The notes beneath the pieces were generated by a model. The model saw only the letters and a list, made by a program, of their open reading frames with translations, did not search any database and was not told the DNA's origin. From positions 1 to 52,903 of the forward strand of contig CAKRNO010000009.1 of the NCBI GenBank assembly GCA_934371135.1: DNA of 52,903 bases. Direction: 5' to 3'. Positions 34,407-41,800 of this stretch are shown in pieces. The stretch is from an uncultured Eubacteriales bacterium. GTDB lineage: Bacteria; Bacillota; Clostridia; Oscillospirales; CAG-272. Numbering within the stretch: position 1 is the first letter of the stretch; each line of letters begins with the position of its first letter. The translations under genes and the position numbers were made by a program.

Positions 34407-35135
34407 TCAGACGAGGTCGAACTTGAGGCTGAGCGAGCCGGTGATGGCAGTCCCGCCCGCAACGTATTCGCTGTTGACGTTGGTGCTGTTACCGTCGATG
34501 TAGACGTACGCGACCACCTCGACAGCCGTTGCGCTCGTGAGCGTCACGTCGCCGGTGGTGGTGTATGTGGTCGTGGCACTGTCAAAGACGGTGTGCTCGC
34601 CGTTGACGGTGACGTAAGCCTTCACAGCCTCGTCGGCGCTGGAGAAGGTAGCAGTGATCTTCACTTTACCGGTGAAATCCTCGGAGTCCTTAGAGAGCGT
34701 GAGGTACATCTTGTAGGTGAGCATATACTGCGCGTCGCCCAGGGTCACCTTGGTGACGGCTGCGCTGCCGGAGACGGCGGTATCCATCTTGTCGGAGGAC
34801 GTCGTGTACCAGCTCTTGGCTTCGGTTTCGTGACCGTTCAGCGTGCCGGCGGTTTCGTAGTATGCCGCAGGATAGCACTTCTTGTCAGTGTTGCCGGTCG
34901 TCGTATAAGCAGCGGCGTGCGTGTCGGAGAGCGCGTTGCCGGCGGCGTCCGTCTTGGCGTCGGCTGCCTTGGCAGAGTCGTCACCGATCAGCAGGAATTT
35001 CGCATTGGACTTTGCGGTGACCTGCATACCGGTCGCATTGACGGTCGTGTTCATGGAGAACCATGCGAAGGTGGAGGTGCCGAGCAGAGCGGCGGAGACC
35101 AACAGAAGTCCCAGGGTGAGGATGAGTCTTTTCAT
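34407..35135 (-). CDS. TasA-like protein with SipW-type signal peptide
   Basis: 242 aa, AAGGAG nine bases before ATG 35135 (the open frame to 35552 lies within the neighbour). The signal peptide ends in STFAWFSMN (A24-W25-F26), the AWF pattern of SipW-dependent precursors. The mature part is rich in Ser/Thr/Ala, begins MQVTAKSNAKFLLIG, and is a beta-rich ectodomain with KMYLTLSKDSEDFTGKVKIT. The end SLSLKFDLV, after VVAYVYIDG, matches the ending pattern of TasA/camelysin-like proteins. It is the best candidate for the major fibre subunit in this locus. It starts 68 bases after the anchored ectodomain gene, separated by a small hairpin (acaggc/gcctgt). Confidence 0.85.
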   Translation of the reverse strand: MKRLILTLGLLLVSAALLGTSTFAWFSMNTTVNATGMQVTAKSNAKFLLIGDDSAKAADAKTDAAGNALSDTHAAAYTTTGNTDKKCYPAAYYETAGTLNGHETEAKSWYTTSSDKMDTAVSGSAAVTKVTLGDAQYMLTYKMYLTLSKDSEDFTGKVKITATFSSADEAVKAYVTVNGEHTVFDSATTTYTTTGDVTLTSATAVEVVAYVYIDGNSTNVNSEYVAGGTAITGSLSLKFDLV

Positions 35136-35203
35136 TGTTTTTTGCTCCTTATGAAATTTAGGCTGTATTTTTTGACAGGCTCCGTGCCTGTTGGGTAAAC
35201 ATT

Positions 35204-35911
35204 TCAGTCGCTGTCGGAGATGATGGAGAACGCCATGTCCACCTTGATCTCCCCGCCGATGACGCTGTCCACGCAGTCGGGGTCGTCGCCCTCCAGCCAG
35301 ATGACCACCGTAAAGCGGATGGCATCCTCGGGAGAAAAGCCGCGGATGGTCGCCTCGGTCACGGTCTCCGGAGTGAGGAACTCGACCGTACCGGGCTCCG
35401 GCCCGCTGCCGTCCGTGGCGGTGCGCGCGTAGGTGACGGGCTCGCCGTCCGCATAGAGACGGATGCGGACCGCTTTTTCGATCCCCTGCGTCATGTTCGA
35501 GAGGTAGAGCCGGTAGGAGATGTCCACCGTCGCCGAGCCCGCGTTCTTGCACCAGAAGGTGTAGGCAAGGTAGTTCTCGCCGCTGTGCCGACCGTTGATC
35601 CGGTCGAGATCGGCGGGGAGCGTATCGCCGCTGATGTTGGTGATGTTTTCCGCCGGGCCCGCATTCAGGCGGGAGCTCGGGCGGCGGAAGTCCGGCGTTT
35701 CGCAGAGGGAGAGCGAATACTTGGAAAAATCGTATTTGCTCACCGTGACGGTAAAGCTGCCGTATCTGTTGTAGAAGGAGGTCGCGATATAGAGGAGCAC
35801 CAGCAGGAGCGCCAGCACCGCGAGCAGGATGGGGATGACCTTCACCATCACGCGGTAGCGCTTGACCTCTGTTGCCGCGCGGCGCAGACCGCGCCCTTTA
35901 CGGTCAGCCAA
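35204..35911 (-). CDS. Membrane-anchored TasA/camelysin-fold-like protein
   Basis: 235 aa. One N-terminal membrane helix (about 23-46: VIPILLAVLALLLVLLYIAT) after a basic cytoplasmic start, then an exported beta-rich domain. It lacks the AWF cleavage pattern, so it may stay anchored. The end VVIWLEGDDPDCVDS followed by GGEIKVDMAFSI resembles the ending of TasA/camelysin-like proteins and of the next gene's product. It could be the cell-anchored base for a fibre, as TapA is in Bacillus (inference). ATG 35911 overlaps the upstream EAL-like stop by eight bases, so the genes are coupled. Confidence 0.72.
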   Translation of the reverse strand: MADRKGRGLRRAATEVKRYRVMVKVIPILLAVLALLLVLLYIATSFYNRYGSFTVTVSKYDFSKYSLSLCETPDFRRPSSRLNAGPAENITNISGDTLPADLDRINGRHSGENYLAYTFWCKNAGSATVDISYRLYLSNMTQGIEKAVRIRLYADGEPVTYARTATDGSGPEPGTVEFLTPETVTEATIRGFSPEDAIRFTVVIWLEGDDPDCVDSVIGGEIKVDMAFSIISDSD

Positions 35912-36698
35912 TGTCTCCGCCTCCTGTCTGCGCCGTCGCCTCGCCCGGGGTCACCCGGAGCGGGCCCCTGCCGCTCTGCCGGCACCAGGCCCCGGACGAC
36001 AGATACCCGCAGCACCCCATGCTGTCGAGGGCGCGGCGCTGCCCCTCCGAGGTGACGCCCTCGGCGATGACCGCCTGCCCCATACCGACGAGGTAGGATA
36101 CGAGCCCGGCGAGCGCGCCGTTATGTACCCTGTCGCCGGCGAGCGCGGTCGCCTCCGGCGCAAGAAACGCGTAATCGACCGGCAGGCGCGTCAGCGGCGC
36201 CAGCGGCACGTCGTCCGCCCCGCAGCCACGCACGGCGAGGGCGACCTCCGCCCGTTTCAGGCGGATGAGCACCTCGCGGGTCCCCGCCCCGTAGGCGGTG
36301 AGCAGCCGGGCGTCAAAGCACAGGCAGAGCGTCTTCGGGTCAGCCCCCGGCGCCCCGGCGAGGGCGGCGGACAGCCACCGCTCCGGCTCCTTTTCCGAGA
36401 GGAGGGAGAGCGGCGCGTGGATGACGACCGGGGTAAGGCACCCCTCTGCGTCTGCCCCGCCGACGGCGGCGAGGCACTTCCCGATCAGGCGCGCCGTGAG
36501 GGCGAGCCCGACGGGGTCGGCGTCGGTCACCGGCAGATACGCCGCCGGGGTCAGCGTGCCGAGAGCGAGGCTGTTGATGACGGCGCGCGCCACACAGCCG
36601 CGCGGCTCATCCGTGTCGCAGCGGCGGATCGCCGCCACCTCCGGAACGATCGGCGGCACCCCGGCAGCCAGCACGCGGGCAATCTCGTCTTCGTACAT
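35904..36698 (-). CDS. Catalytically dead EAL-like protein
   Basis: 264 aa, first gene after the c-di-GMP riboswitch; GGGGAGGTG lies about ten bases before ATG 36698. The EAL fold can be traced by late motifs: AVIAEGVTSEGQ (the AEGVET strand), a VVIHAPLS segment where VNVS is expected, and VALAVRGCGAD where DDFGTG is expected. The EAL triad, the paired Asp residues and the catalytic Lys are all lost, so it cannot hydrolyse c-di-GMP. It may be a c-di-GMP receptor, a protein-interaction module, or a decayed enzyme. No signal peptide or membrane helix. Confidence 0.72.
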   Translation of the reverse strand: MYEDEIARVLAAGVPPIVPEVAAIRRCDTDEPRGCVARAVINSLALGTLTPAAYLPVTDADPVGLALTARLIGKCLAAVGGADAEGCLTPVVIHAPLSLLSEKEPERWLSAALAGAPGADPKTLCLCFDARLLTAYGAGTREVLIRLKRAEVALAVRGCGADDVPLAPLTRLPVDYAFLAPEATALAGDRVHNGALAGLVSYLVGMGQAVIAEGVTSEGQRRALDSMGCCGYLSSGAWCRQSGRGPLRVTPGEATAQTGGGDIG

Positions 36699-36718
36699 AT
36701 CCGGAACACCTCCCCGTC

Positions 36719-36761
36719 AAAAAAAGCCAGTTGCAAAAAGAAATCTCTTTTGCAACTGGCT
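36719..36761 (-). terminator. Riboswitch-linked intrinsic terminator (left arm)
   Basis: A perfect stem of about 16 bp (AGCCAGTTGCAAAA-type arms) is followed by seven T residues on the - strand. Its 5' arm is the last ten bases of the c-di-GMP aptamer, so aptamer folding and terminator folding exclude each other. Confidence 0.93.
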
Positions 36762-36825
36762 GACTTAACAAATCGGTTGAAGTCCCTTTAGTTTTGCGTC
36801 ACCGTCTTTCGACGGCTTTGCCCAT
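36752..36825 (-). ncRNA. c-di-GMP-I (GEMM-I) riboswitch, left arm
   Basis: On the - strand the aptamer core reads GGGCAAAGCC-GTC-GAAA-GAC-GGTGACGCAAA, then ACTAAAGGGACTT, and ends AGTCAGCCAGTTGC. The GAAA tetraloop hairpin, the TGACGCAAA joining bases and the AGCCAG-TTGC end are the family hallmarks. It sits 27 bases after the predicted start of transcription and before the dead-EAL gene. Because the terminator's 5' arm overlaps the aptamer end, ligand binding should block termination (ON switch; inference). Confidence 0.93.
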
Positions 36826-36858
36826 AATTCAATTATCGCCCCGGCGCATTACGCGTAC

Positions 36859-36887
36859 AGTCTAGCAAATACCGGCGGCTTTGTCAA
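36859..36887 (-). promoter_or_regulatory. Promoter of the left riboswitch operon
   Basis: On the - strand TTGACA (36882-36887), 17-base spacer, TAGACT (36859-36864). The spacing places the start at about 36852, just before the aptamer. Confidence 0.88.
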
Positions 36888-36949
36888 GCCTTGCGAAAAA
36901 AATTTACTTTTTCCGCCCGTGGCCGGGGATTGCCCGCCCGGGCAGAGGG

Positions 36950-38284
36950 TCAGACGCCGGCGCCCGCGGGGCGGTCGGCCTCCGCGCCGAGACGCCGCTT
37001 GTCGATATACATTTCCTTTTCCGCCGCCATCTGCAGGTCGCCGATGCGCCCGGCGGGGCGATCGTCTCCGAACGCGCACCCGATGGCAACGCGGGTGAGC
37101 GCCTCGTTTTCGCTCTTGACGTCGTGGAGCGCGACGACGAGATGCGCCAGCTCCTTTTCGTCGATGTCGGGGAACAGCCCGATGAACTCATCGCCGCCGA
37201 TGCGGTAGATATGGGTCCTGCCGCAGACGTCGCAGAGCGCCCGCGCCACGGAGACGATGAGGCGGTCGCCCGCGTCATGCCCCTCGGCGTCGTTGCAGTG
37301 CTTCAGCCCGTTGACGTCGAAATACAGGATGCCGACGGTGCGCGGGGCGGGCGACGCATTCTCGAGCTTCTCGACATCGTGCGCATAGGCGGTGCGGTTG
37401 CGGCACCCGGTCAGGCTGTCGTGATAGGCATGGTAGCGGTAGTCCTCCGCCTGGCGGAGCTTGACGCTCTCATGCCCGATGATGCGCGTCTTATAGGCGG
37501 TACCGCAGAGAAGGATCGCGCCGAAATACGCGCACAGGAAATGGCGCAGGACGGTGGGCGGCACGAACGGCATCGCCACAGCAAGGACGAAACACACCCC
37601 GGCGAAAGCGACGATGTGATACCGCTTCGCCTCCGCCACGACGTATCTGGAAAAATAGAAGTGCGCCGCCAACAGAACGACGGCAAGAGACGCATACACG
37701 ACCCCGCCGATGATCCTCGCGGCACGCGCCGACTCCGGCACGGCAAAGACAAGGACCGCCTGCAAAAGAAAATGCGCAAAGGTAACGCCGAAGAAACCCG
37801 CATGAACACGCTTCCCGACGGACGTCGTCGCCCGGGTCATCGACGAGAACAGCGCCATCGCGATGAGCGGGAGCATCAGCCGCGCGAGGATCTTCTCCGC
37901 GTCGGCACTGACCCCGAACCACTCAAAGAGCCCGAATGCCGAGAGGCACCAGACCAGTATCAGGGCGGCGGTGACCGCCTCCGCCGGCGTGAGGAGCGGC
38001 TTGATTCTCGTTTGCCGGTGTCGGTTATGCAGGCGCACGCAGGCGTAAAAAAACGAGAACACCATCACCGAGAAAGAGATGGCGGCGACTGCCACTGCGC
38101 CGAGCGATGCCCATGCGCCGGTCGTGTGCGTATCCGTCATGGCGACGGGATCGGATATACTCCTGCTCCTCTCCCGCAGCGAATACAGCAGCGTGAACAG
38201 CATGGCAGCGAGCGCCGTAAAAAAGGTGATGAGAGCATCGGCGCGTCGCTTTTTCTGTCTTTGTTTACCATCAGATGTCATCAT
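36950..38284 (-). CDS. Membrane diguanylate cyclase (GGDEF)
   Basis: 444 aa from ATG 38284 (38281 is an equal alternative; AAAGGCGG upstream fits either). Seven to eight membrane helices (about 12-270) form the sensory part. The C-terminal GGDEF domain keeps DSLTGCRNR, FDVNGLKHCNDAEGHDAGD, and an intact GGDEF at residues 363-367, so it should make c-di-GMP. The product-inhibition RxxD site is absent at its usual place before GGDEF. It lies between the two riboswitch arms, transcribed toward the left arm from its own perfect promoter, and is a likely local source of the signal. Its stop is about 60 bases before the -35 box of the left riboswitch operon. Confidence 0.92.
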   Translation of the reverse strand: MMTSDGKQRQKKRRADALITFFTALAAMLFTLLYSLRERSRSISDPVAMTDTHTTGAWASLGAVAVAAISFSVMVFSFFYACVRLHNRHRQTRIKPLLTPAEAVTAALILVWCLSAFGLFEWFGVSADAEKILARLMLPLIAMALFSSMTRATTSVGKRVHAGFFGVTFAHFLLQAVLVFAVPESARAARIIGGVVYASLAVVLLAAHFYFSRYVVAEAKRYHIVAFAGVCFVLAVAMPFVPPTVLRHFLCAYFGAILLCGTAYKTRIIGHESVKLRQAEDYRYHAYHDSLTGCRNRTAYAHDVEKLENASPAPRTVGILYFDVNGLKHCNDAEGHDAGDRLIVSVARALCDVCGRTHIYRIGGDEFIGLFPDIDEKELAHLVVALHDVKSENEALTRVAIGCAFGDDRPAGRIGDLQMAAEKEMYIDKRRLGAEADRPAGAGV

Positions 38285-38388
38285 CACAAACCGCCTTTCC
38301 GTCCCTTGTGACGCGCGTGACGCACAGATTGCCGCAGCTGCGCGGAGAAGGCGGTCTCGGGACAGTCGTTTCAAGCATTTGGTATCAT

Positions 38389-38417
38389 ATTATAACAAGC
38401 TGCTCTGACAGTGTCAA
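38389..38417 (-). promoter_or_regulatory. Consensus promoter of the diguanylate cyclase gene
   Basis: On the - strand TTGACA (38412-38417), 17-base spacer, TATAAT (38389-38394), a perfect sigma-A match. It gives a leader of about 100 bases, GC-rich, with no riboswitch I recognise. Confidence 0.9.
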
Positions 38418-38436
38418 TTGCAAAAAAAGTAAACAT

Positions 38437-38465
38437 TTTACAGCACTTTTGCAGGATTGTATATA
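38437..38465 (+). promoter_or_regulatory. Possible second promoter upstream of right arm
   Basis: TTTACA (38437-38442), 17-base spacer, TATATA (38460-38465). It would transcribe 38470-38627, which contains no ORF, before joining the riboswitch promoter. The whole region 38285-38803 is otherwise regulatory and non-coding. Confidence 0.4.
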
Positions 38466-38627
38466 ATTCTGTACTCCGGCGCAGGCGGTATCAAGGGGAG
38501 CCTTTGGCAATCCGTACCTATTGTTATATAAGCGGGTGATACGGGCTTATTGCGCGGACAAGGCCCCGTACCGGGCACTGCCGACGCAAAATTTACGCCC
38601 AGGACATATTTTCCCCGTCGGAGCACC

Positions 38628-38656
38628 TTGACAAGGCGGGCAGGACGTGCTATAAA
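38628..38656 (+). promoter_or_regulatory. Promoter of the right riboswitch operon
   Basis: TTGACA (38628-38633), 17-base spacer ending GTGC, TATAAA (38651-38656). It sets transcription to begin at about 38663, directly ahead of the aptamer. Confidence 0.92.
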
Positions 38657-38670
38657 TGTTTCAGAATAAA

Positions 38671-38740
38671 AGGCAAAGCGGTCGTGAGACCGTGACGCAA
38701 AGCTAAAGGGACTTTCGTTTTCCGTAAGTCAGCCAGTTGC
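38671..38740 (+). ncRNA. c-di-GMP-I (GEMM-I) riboswitch, right arm
   Basis: The core reads AGGCAAAGC-GGTC-GTGA-GACC-GTGACGCAAAGC, then TAAAGGGACTTTCG, and ends AAGTCAGCCAGTTGC. The GNRA tetraloop (GTGA), the TGACGCAAAGC joining bases and the AGCCAG-TTGC end match the family. It differs from the left copy mostly in helix sequences, so the two aptamers are not a recent copy. It precedes the 1894-aa surface-protein gene. Confidence 0.94.
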
Positions 38741-38769
38741 AATTTCGGTTGCAACCGGCTTTTTGTTTT
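38731..38769 (+). terminator. Riboswitch-linked intrinsic terminator (right arm)
   Basis: A 12-bp stem with one mismatch (AGCCAGTTGCAA / TTGCAACCGGCT) is followed by TTTTTGTTTT. Its 5' arm begins with the last ten bases of the aptamer, the same mutually exclusive design as the left arm. Confidence 0.92.
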
Positions 38770-38803
38770 GTCGGGACATTGTATGGAGAGGAGGAATACG
38801 GCT

Positions 38804-41800
38804 ATGACGAGGAAAAACGCGTGCACGGAGCCGCGCCGCACCGGCGGGCAGAAAAAGCGCCTGGGGCGGGCGTCGCTCGTCGTGATCGTCCTGGCGTCTC
38901 TCCTCCTCGTCTCCTCCCTGACCGCCGCCGCCGTCGTGCTGTTCCGCTCGCTTCTGCGCGGGCGCGCCGATGCGGGCGTCGCGGCACCCGGGGATGACCT
39001 GACCATGACGGTGACGGAGCTCGTCAGCGGGCAGGCGGTCACCGCCGACACCGCCTCGTTCACGCTCAATGCCCCCGGTGACAGCGCCACCTTCTCCGTC
39101 ACGTTGAAAAACGACACCGCGGCGCATCTCACCCACCGGCACACCGTTTCGGTCCGGTCGGTGACGGGCGCGTCCGGCACGCTCTCCGATGAAACCGCCG
39201 CCGCCGTGAAAAGCGCGATCCTCGTCTATCGTGACGGTGTGTTCGTCGACACGCTCGCGCACCTCACCGAGCGCGGCGAGGGGCAGATCGACGCCCTTTC
39301 GTTCGTGCCCGGCGGCGGCACGGACACGCACACGCTCTCCTTCGTCCTGCACAGCGACGCCGAATCGTTCTCCGGGATCTCTCTGCGCCTCGGCATCACC
39401 GATTACGCCGAGAACGCCGATACCCGCGCCTACCTTTTCGTGTCGGACAGCGACGGGTTCAGGCGTGCCGTCGCCGACATCGGCTCGGGGCTCCTTTCGG
39501 GCAGCGACGGCAAACGCCTCACCCCGACGGTGGTGCTCGCGGGGGACGTGACCCTCGCGGAGGACATAACGCTCACGGGTGACTGCGTCATCGACCTGCG
39601 CGGCAGAACGCTCGACCCCGGCGGTCATACGCTGACCGTCGCCGCCGGAGAGACGGTCATCACCTCCTCGACCCCCTTTGCCGCCGGCGCCCCGGCGCTG
39701 ACCGGCGCCATCCGGCTCGCGGGGGCGACCGCCGCGCTCGATATCCGCGAAATGACGGCGGCGGACGGCACGGGGGTCTCCCCGGTATATGCCGCCCTCG
39801 TCCGGGCGGACGACTGTGACGGGGCGCGCGCCGCCGCGCTCCTCGCGGCGCGCTTTTCGGACCTCCTCGGCGAGGGGCTCGCCGCGGGCGGTACGGCACA
39901 GCCCTTCGGTTCCCTCTCCTACTACCTCCCGGCGGTGACGGTCACCGCGGCGGGCTGCTCCTTTGCGGACGGCGTACTGACGGCGCCGGAGGGGCTCACG
40001 GCGACGCAGCCGGCAAGCCTCACGATCGGCGATACCCTCCTCCCCTTCCGCGTTTTCGGTGCGGACGGGGCAGCCGAGCTCGCCGCGCTCCGCGCGGGGG
40101 CGCTCGCGCACCTGGAGGCGCTCTCCGGTCTCGCCGGGAGCATCACGAGCGACCTGTTCCTCCCCGCGCGCGTCGCGGCGCTCGGGGTGACGATCAGCTG
40201 GTCGTCCGGCGCGCCGGACGCCATGTCCGACGACGGCGCCATCCGCGATACGGTCAAGGACGGCGAGGCGGTGACGCTCTACGCCCGCGTACGCATCAAC
40301 GAGACGGTCTTTACGCTCACCTATTCGTTCACGGTCTCCAGCATGGACAACGCCCTGCGCTTCAGCAATCTCCTCGCCGCCATCAGCCCCCTGACGCTCA
40401 AAGACGTCTGGATGGGAGACGCCGATACGGCGAGCGACGATTTCGTGAAGTCGCACCAGTTCCTGCCGAACACCGTCTCCGGCAGCACCTACCAATACGA
40501 AAACGCCTACGTTTCCCCCGACACCCAGCTGACCTCCACCCGCTTCACCTGGGGGGGCTACCAGAACATCGGGCTCTCGGGGCTGACGTACTCGCAGGAC
40601 ACAGCCTATAACTATGTGTCCGTCTATACCGGGGCGGACGGGGCGCAGGCAGTGCTCCTCAACACGCCGGTTTTCAGCACCTTTGCGCAGATCAACGTGA
40701 CGGCGACCTTTGAGGGCGACGACGAGGTCTATGAGGGCGTCATCAATATCATCATCGAGACCGGCAACTACGAGCAGCTGCTCGACGGCGTATTTGATTT
40801 TGTCGAAGAGAAAATCGCCGAGATCGATATCTACAAGAACCTGATCCGCAGCCGTATGGAAAACGGTATGGCGCGCCAGAGCGGCGACTTCTCCCTGACG
40901 TCGGTGTACAGCATCTCCGCCGCCAGCGTCAGCGCGGGAAAATACTCCATTTCCTTTGATACCTCGGCGAGCGGCGGACTTTTCACCGCCACCGCCGTTC
41001 CGCTGAAGCTCTCCTTCGGGGGCAGGGAGTGTCAGGCATACACCGTCCTCGACGACAACGAGGGGTACGACAACGCGGTGACCGGCAGCGGCAAGTATGT
41101 CAAGATCACGACGGACAGCGGCTACTACTACGTCAGCGCCGCGGAGGCGGGCGTCACGCCCGACCCGGAGCGCGAGGAGGTCATGGACGGGACGGGTAAG
41201 TACCTGCTCCCCGTGACCGGCAGATACGACTTCACCGTCGATATGAGCAAAGCCGCCTCGGTCGAGACGGCAGGCGCCGTCGGGGTGACGGTGCGCTACA
41301 CCTACAAGCCGCTCGTCAAATCCACAAGGACGCTGTATGTGACCGTCCCCGCCGTGATCCTGCCGGACAGCGCCGGCTTCCCGGATTACAGCGTGTTCAG
41401 CTCCGTCCAGTACCAGTTGTTCCGCTACCTCCCGGCGGCGGAGCGCGTGAATGCCTCCGAGGCGTTTGAGGTCAGCGGCACGACCGTCGTCAACCACACG
41501 ATGCCGTATATCCTGCGCCTCGACGTAGAGCGCTGCAGCGGTGCCGCCGGCAATTGGTTCGACGGCGAATACCGGGGGGAGCACCTGACGATCGCCTACG
41601 GCGACAGGCTGGATTCCCTGCGCTTCTACGTCGGGCCCGCGACCGCCTCCTCCGCCGCCGCGGAGACGAAAATCTACGACTTTCTCCGGCTCCTCGGCTG
41701 GGCGACGGGAAACACCCGGCTCCCGGCGGGCGCCGTGCTCTCGGGCGGCAACACCTACCCCGTCAGTTACCGGGACGGCTCTGCCTACGTTGCCCTCCCC

